Assembly (NCBI RefSeq): GCF_030272615.1
Contig: NC_081405.1
Coordinates: 606,582,677 to 606,646,676 of the forward strand
Direction of reading: 5' to 3'
Source of the DNA: Cryptomeria japonica
Taxonomy: Eukaryota > Streptophyta > Pinopsida > Cupressales > Cupressaceae
DNA length: 64,000 nt
The notes below the pieces were generated by a model. That model was not told the DNA's origin. It saw nothing but the letters and a program-made list of their open reading frames with translations, and did no database searches. A program made the position numbers and the translations under genes. Positions 59,336-64,000 of the stretch are shown one piece after another. How positions within the stretch are numbered: the stretch's first letter is position 1; every line of letters begins with the position of its first letter.

Positions 59336-59386
59336 CTTATGTTTAGGCGATTTTAGCTCAATTTTTGGCTGAGGAGAAAATGGAAT

Positions 59387-60572
59387 TGTAGCGTCCTAAA
59401 ATTGTGACACTTGCAATTTCGACTGCATTTGGGTCTTCACGATGGCGGCGTAACGTTGAACCTGAATGGAGACCCCAGAACCTATTTACGACACCAAAAA
59501 CTGCATCTTTTTGCACCTTGGCATGATCCCTCCTTGCACCCTGTTGTCCCAGGAGGTGGGACTATGGTGCCCAACGACCTGGTCCCTGGCCCTATTTTGG
59601 GCCCAGTCTCCTTTTGGGCATCAGGTCTTGAAGTTTGCAAATTGGAAAATATTGTTTCTAGGTTGGCCTAAGGTCGAGAAAATCAGTCTCTCAACCCTAA
59701 TTGACAAGTATATAAACTACATTTCCTCTTCCAAAAAAGGAGAGAGGAAAACATATGTGCGTAAGAGGTAGAAGCGATATTCAAACATTCAAGCATTCAA
59801 GCATTCCTTCAAGCAATTGAGCATTCTAAGTCTCCATTCAAGGCTAGGTGTTGCATTCAAGACAAGGATTCAACCATTGAAGAGGAGATCACATACAACA
59901 TACAACATACATTACACCTTTGCATGTAAGAATAAAAACATTCTTACAACAAGGTATCAGTACTTGTTTACATTACAAACATTTACATTTACAACATTCT
60001 CAATTCTTGGTTAATTCCAAAACCGGGGTTTGACCTAAAGGAAAACCCCTAATCTCTAACCCCCCAATTGTCCTCTCTTTTTTGTGTGTAGGTTGCAGGT
60101 ACGCGGCTGTAATTGAAGATCTAGAATCCTTGTGCAGAGACTAACAGATCCACCTTCGTTTCATGGATTTTTCGGAGGATCGTGTGCACTCCGTGTGCCA
60201 TCGTCCCGTCAACTTTCGCTCAAATTTGTAGAACAGCATCGTCTCAACATTTTACTGCTAATTCCAAGTCCGCAGCTTCATCCCGTATCCCTATCTCTGT
60301 TTATAAGTGAATCTTTCTTACTTTACATGCATTCCTAGTTCAATCATTCTATCTACATTCTTTACAAAAGAGGGTATCCATGATGTCTCAACCCTTCAAA
60401 CTCATTTAGAATCCAATCTTGCATTGTGTGAGATTGGATCTTGTGGGTTTCAACCCCTCTTTTGAATGTAAAGTCTCTCCTAAGTGAAAACCATCAACCC
60501 TAGTGACCTCCCTTCTCTCTCCTTGGAGATAGGGGGGGGAGAACAACTAGGGTTCGATTTTTCTGCTTTACA
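59387..60572 (+). repeat. E8 5' LTR
   Basis: 1186 bp, TGTAGCGTCCTAAAATTGTG to CTGCTTTACA. TATA box TATATAAA at 59709-59716. An ATTCAAGC short repeat at about 59780-59825 and a hairpin motif at 60177-60207. Confidence 0.9.
59709..59716 (+). promoter_or_regulatory. TATA box of the E8 LTR
   Basis: TATATAAA, also present in the E9 LTR on the minus strand (57860-57853). RNA would start about 30 bases further right. Confidence 0.55.
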
Positions 60573-60575
60573 TTT

Positions 60576-60594
60576 TGGTGAACCCGACGTGAAC
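60576..60594 (+). other. E8 candidate primer binding site
   Basis: TGGTGAACCCGACGTGAAC three bases after the LTR end. It starts TGG and contains GAACCCGAC, the complement of a tRNA T-arm. The exact tRNA was not identified. Confidence 0.6.
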
Positions 60595-61758
60595 ATCCTA
60601 ATTCTGATTATTCATGGTTAGATCTGAAAAATTTGCTTCCTTAATTACATTTTTTCATGTTTGATATTTTGCAAATTTTAGAGGTTAATTGCATAAAAAC
60701 CCTAAATTTTCTTTTTAGTAATTAAGCTTGTGAAATGTTTAATTGTTAATGCTTGTTTCAGAGCTACCCTTCTATTGCAAATTGTCAATTTATATTTGTG
60801 CTTTAATTTTGAAAATTAAGTGGTTAAGTGTCAAAACCCTAATTTTTAAAACCTTCTTGATTCAACCTTTGACTGATAATTTCACTGATCAAAACACCTC
60901 CAAATCGGCTGTAACTTTGGATTCCGCAACAAAATCACAATATCTCTCATCCCTGAAAATTTGGAAAAAAGTTGCGAGGACCGTGTGCACCCCGAGCGCC
61001 ATCGTCCCCGACATTTTTTCCGAAATTTCGGGAGCTAGATCTTACTGTGTTTTTCTGCTAAAATCCAGAATTTTGGCTGATTTTATCAATTCTAACACTT
61101 TCAAAATTAAAGTCAAGGTTGGTCTAGTGATTGCTTGGATAAAGGCTTATAATCATTCAAAAAATTGTTGAAATTAAAATTCATATCAAAATTGTGTTTC
61201 TTACAGTCCTAAATCTAAAAAGTGTGTTGGCATTCATTCGAAATTTCAGTGCTTTATTCAAATTTTTACAATTTGTGACTTTTGAAATTAAGTGTTTAAT
61301 TGCGGCAACTTTGATTTCCACTTTCAAATTTGAATTTTGCATGAAATTGAGTCAACTTTTAAATTTCAAAGCCTGCATCGCTTTTAGTATTCCCTCTAAA
61401 ATCATAAAATTCAAAATTTTAGTTTCCCTCTCTTTTTCAAAATTCAAATTTTGCATTTTTCAACAATCTTGGTAGGGTTCAATTTTGAGATTGCAACTTT
61501 AATTTGGCCTATCTACAGATCTTAAAATCACTCAATTTTTTCAGATTAGCTTTAAAATCATCATAACTTTCATCCCTGAAAATTTTGAAGAAAGTTGCTA
61601 GGACCATGTGCACTCCGTTCGCCACGGTCCCTGACATTTTTTCTGAAATTTTGGGAGATTGTCCTGATTGAATTTAACAGCTTAAATCTAGGAGATTGGC
61701 TGATTTTATTGAAATTTGCTACCTCTAAAATTCAAAATCTTCTCTCTCTCTTTAGTGC
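60595..61758 (+). other. E8 leader with two hairpin-motif copies
   Basis: About 1.16 kb, AT-rich and untranslated. Two copies of a GC-rich motif at 60978-61009 and 61603-61632, each followed by GACATTTTTTC, stand out from the AT-rich surroundings. Confidence 0.7.
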
Positions 61759-63525
61759 ATGAGTTTTACAACAATAAGCCCTACTTACACTATTCTCGTT
61801 AGACAAAGCCTTAGAATTAAGTCTTTCCAAGGTTTAATTACTGAGGAGATGGAACCTAATTTGAATGGCCTTTTTAACGAGGACATGGATAATTCCTCTA
61901 ATCCTCTTAATGATGAAGAAGCTCTCCATGAGGTTTTTGTAGAACAACTTTTGAAATTGGATAACCAATTTGATGATTTTCAACAATGGATGTCTCAAGA
62001 ATACCCTGATAGTCAAGCTCTTTCATTAATTGAGGGTCTAAAATGTATGGTTCAAAGTGATAAGAATGGAATTGATATTTTGCATAGTATTGCACACATC
62101 GTGGATTTGAATGTGATGCCTATGAAGAGTTGTGCCGAAACTTTGGGTTATACACAACCTCCTACTCAAGTTAATCATTCTATTCCTTTAACAACTTCTA
62201 TTCCTAGTATACCTACCTTTACATCAAACATAATGACTACTTCAATACAAGACATTCCACCTATGATCACTAGTCATGGGGGCAATCCTTCTTCTTCGAT
62301 CAACCCTCTTCCTTCATTCAATCCAACTTCTTCATTCATTCCTTCAATGAGTGTTCCTATTATATCTCCACAAATGAACATGACACAAGGGGGCAATTCA
62401 TTTAACCATTCCATTCCTCCTTGTAGTGTTCCTCCTTTCCAATCATCTCCTATGACTAACTATCATAGTGTCCCAGCACCTTACTCTCAATCAATACCTT
62501 CTTTCAATAACATAATACCTCCATCACAATCTAACACGTCTAATATGAACTCTTCGACTGAAGCAACCATTAACAATCTTGCACAAACTGTCTCTTCTTT
62601 ACAACAACAAATTGCCTCTATGAATCAATCTAAGTTTAGTGTGCCCACATTTGATGTTGCGAGCCCACTTTCTCTTGACATTGTTCGAGCTATCCCCCCT
62701 AAACATGTTGAAATTCCGCATTTGGAGCTTTATAATGGTAAGGATGATCCTCTAACACATGTTAAGACCTTTCAAACAATATGTACCAATTTTGCTCATG
62801 ACCAAAGGTTGCTTGCAAAACTGTTTACTAGAACATTAAGAGATAAGGCTCTACAATGGTATTGCTCGTTTCCTTCCTATTCTATTACTTCTTTCCAACA
62901 ACTTACAAATGCTTTTATTCAACAATTTCAAAACAATATAAGTCCTAAAGTTACTTTGATTGATTTAATGCATTGTAAACAAGGTGTTAAAGAAAAAGTG
63001 ACTGATTTCATTGGTAGATATAAGCATTTGTATGCTCAAATTTCTTTTCCAGTACCTGACAATGATATTCAAAGAATCTTTATTTCTAATTTACAAAAAG
63101 ATATTAGAGAAAAACTTCTATTTTCTGAGTTTACTTCTTTCCAACAGTTGTGCGCAACTCTTCACAATTATCAACTGACTGTGAGTCAAATGGAACAAGC
63201 AAATCCTATGGCTCCGAGTGATAAGGGTGATAGTAGTCAACAACCATTTGGGAAGTTTAAACCAAACAGAGAGTCAATTAAGTTCAATGAAAACATCATC
63301 AACAACAATGTAAATGCAGCATCAGGTGTGCCTCCTATTTCTAAGTTTTTCAAGAAAGAAAGAAAGTTTACTCCTTTGAATGAATCATTGCATAGTATTA
63401 TGAATAAGTTATTGGAACAAAATGTGCTTACTCTTCCTCCTATAAAGAAAATAGATCCTACAAAGATTAACTCACCCTATTTTGATAACAAATCTTTTTG
63501 TCAATCATCGTCATCCTGGGCATGA
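61759..63525 (+). CDS. gag: E8 Gag protein, open frame
   Basis: 588 codons, starting MSFTTISPTY; E7 Gag starts the same way, which supports the start. Residues 1-140 are acidic. 140-270 are Ser/Pro/Asn/Thr-rich and likely disordered. About 315-490 is the gypsy Gag core (PF03732 type), with VEIPHLELYNGKDDPLTHVK, LFTRTLRDKALQWYCSFP and FISNLQKDIREKLLFSEF. The tail is basic. The frame ends in SSSSWA just where E7 has its zinc-finger-like segment. Compared with E7, two bases appear to be missing there, which moves the finger and protease to the next frame. It would package element RNA in cytoplasmic particles. Confidence 0.88.
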   Translation: MSFTTISPTYTILVRQSLRIKSFQGLITEEMEPNLNGLFNEDMDNSSNPLNDEEALHEVFVEQLLKLDNQFDDFQQWMSQEYPDSQALSLIEGLKCMVQSDKNGIDILHSIAHIVDLNVMPMKSCAETLGYTQPPTQVNHSIPLTTSIPSIPTFTSNIMTTSIQDIPPMITSHGGNPSSSINPLPSFNPTSSFIPSMSVPIISPQMNMTQGGNSFNHSIPPCSVPPFQSSPMTNYHSVPAPYSQSIPSFNNIIPPSQSNTSNMNSSTEATINNLAQTVSSLQQQIASMNQSKFSVPTFDVASPLSLDIVRAIPPKHVEIPHLELYNGKDDPLTHVKTFQTICTNFAHDQRLLAKLFTRTLRDKALQWYCSFPSYSITSFQQLTNAFIQQFQNNISPKVTLIDLMHCKQGVKEKVTDFIGRYKHLYAQISFPVPDNDIQRIFISNLQKDIREKLLFSEFTSFQQLCATLHNYQLTVSQMEQANPMAPSDKGDSSQQPFGKFKPNRESIKFNENIINNNVNAASGVPPISKFFKKERKFTPLNESLHSIMNKLLEQNVLTLPPIKKIDPTKINSPYFDNKSFCQSSSSWA

Positions 63526-63982
63526 TACCGAAAAATGTTTTCCTTTAAAGGGTAAAATTCAAGATTTGATTGATAATAATACTATCTCTGTTTCTGGTGT
63601 GAATGATAAAGGCAACACATCTGTAGCTCCTCCTAACCAAAATCTTAAGATTTTTATGGATCCATTACCTTCTCATACCTCTAATGTGGTTGAGACTAAT
63701 GATTCCTCTTTCTCACCTGATAATCTTGTGTCTATGACTCCGAATGTGATTAACTTTGTGGAACAGCAGAAAATCCCTAAAGAACCTTCCATCACATTTG
63801 ATTCTAGTGAAACTATCAAGGCACCTAATGGTCCTTTATATATAGTTGCAAAAGTCAAGAATACACCTTGCCGTGGAGTGCTTATTGATCCTTCTTGTAT
63901 GATTAATGTCATTACTGAAGAATTTCTTTTTACTTTGCAATTGAACCAAGTGATCTATGATGAAACAAATGTGGTTGTTTAA
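63482..63982 (+). pseudogene. E8 zinc-finger tail and protease-like domain
   Basis: Frame shifted by one relative to Gag and overlapping its end. It holds HPGHDTEKCFPLKGKIQDLI (Tat-type finger, near 63520-63570), a linker, then RGVLIDPSCMINVITEEFLF near 63880. The active-site place has D-P-S-C where aspartic proteases have D-[ST]-G, the same as in E7. It ends at a TAA at 63980-63982 where E7 continues (VVNLFDGF). The frame shift and the stop make it non-functional as it stands. Confidence 0.75.
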
Positions 63983-64000
63983 TTATTTGATGCATTTTCT

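Larger units (their letters stand above)
57123..59386 (-). mobile_element. E9: 3' part of an E7-type element, inserted in E6 and cut by E8
   Basis: Minus-strand LTR 57123-58242, polypurine tract, 3' region and acidic ORF 58994-59335, all colinear with 18490-20750 of E7. It stops abruptly at 59386, where the E8 5' LTR begins. The base group attcc (57118-57122) is its likely left target duplication; the right one is outside the window. Confidence 0.86.
59387..64000 (+). mobile_element. E8: E7-type gypsy element, 5' part, runs off the window
   Basis: 5' LTR 59387-60572, candidate primer site 60576-60594, leader, full gag frame 61759-63525 and protease-like frame 63482-63982. Inserted into E9. 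It is the best preserved member of the family here. Whether a pol follows to the right cannot be seen. Confidence 0.9.

Noticed and set aside
57118-59386. attcc left of E9 and ggaat left of E8 as an inverted target duplication
   Set aside because: Target duplications are direct. ggaat is ordinary E9 internal sequence (E7 has GGGAATC at the same place), so the match is chance.
63482-63525. Overlap of gag and protease frames in E8 as a programmed frameshift
   Set aside because: E7 reads through the same place in one frame, and E8 appears to lack two bases compared with it. No slippery heptamer is evident, so damage is more likely.

Overview
This is plant nuclear DNA made almost entirely of nested, decayed retrotransposons. 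The evidence is plant-type Ty1/copia and Ty3/gypsy domains, a primer site matching the initiator-tRNA-Met type (TGGTATCAGAGC), 5-bp target duplications, plant-type LINE reverse transcriptase/RNase H remnants and a tRNA-derived SINE. The nesting depth and lack of any complete host gene suggest a very large genome, perhaps a gymnosperm. That last point is inference only.

Layout. 1-1000: LINE remnant (-), with a SINE at 1121-1317 just to its right. 1763-16098: element E1, a copia element (-) with two 449-bp LTRs and a perfect attct duplication. It is split by E2 (5724-13372, +), a 7.6-kb LTR element with a zinc-knuckle Gag-like ORF and a second long ORF but no pol. 16104-18489: low-copy-looking AT-rich DNA with three tandem duplications and one possible gene 3' end. 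18490-24780: E7, a gypsy-type gag-protease element (-) without reverse transcriptase. 24781-47480: E4, a very large Tat-type gypsy element (-) with dual RNase H, an antisense extra ORF and inverted minisatellites. It is split by E3 (34275-41893, -), a nearly intact copia element with a perfect ctgat duplication. 47481-48806: a second LINE fragment (+). 48807-51432: E5, a second element of the E2 type (-). 51433-57122: E6, a copia element related to E3 (-). 57123-59386: E9, an E7-type element (-). 59387-64000: E8, an E7-type element (+) running off the window. In the right part each element interrupts the previous one: LINE, then E5, E6, E9, E8.

How the pieces may work together. Autonomous copia elements E3 and E6 and pol-less elements E2 and E5 share almost the same polypurine tract and LTR ends. 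This suggests the pol-less ones are copied in trans by their copia relatives. E7, E8 and E9 form a second family without visible pol (gag, a protease-like domain lacking its D-S/T-G motif, then a proline-rich or acidic ORF), possibly served by Tat-type elements such as E4. Most in-frame stops in several elements are TAG, as expected if methylated CAG sites decayed to TAG.
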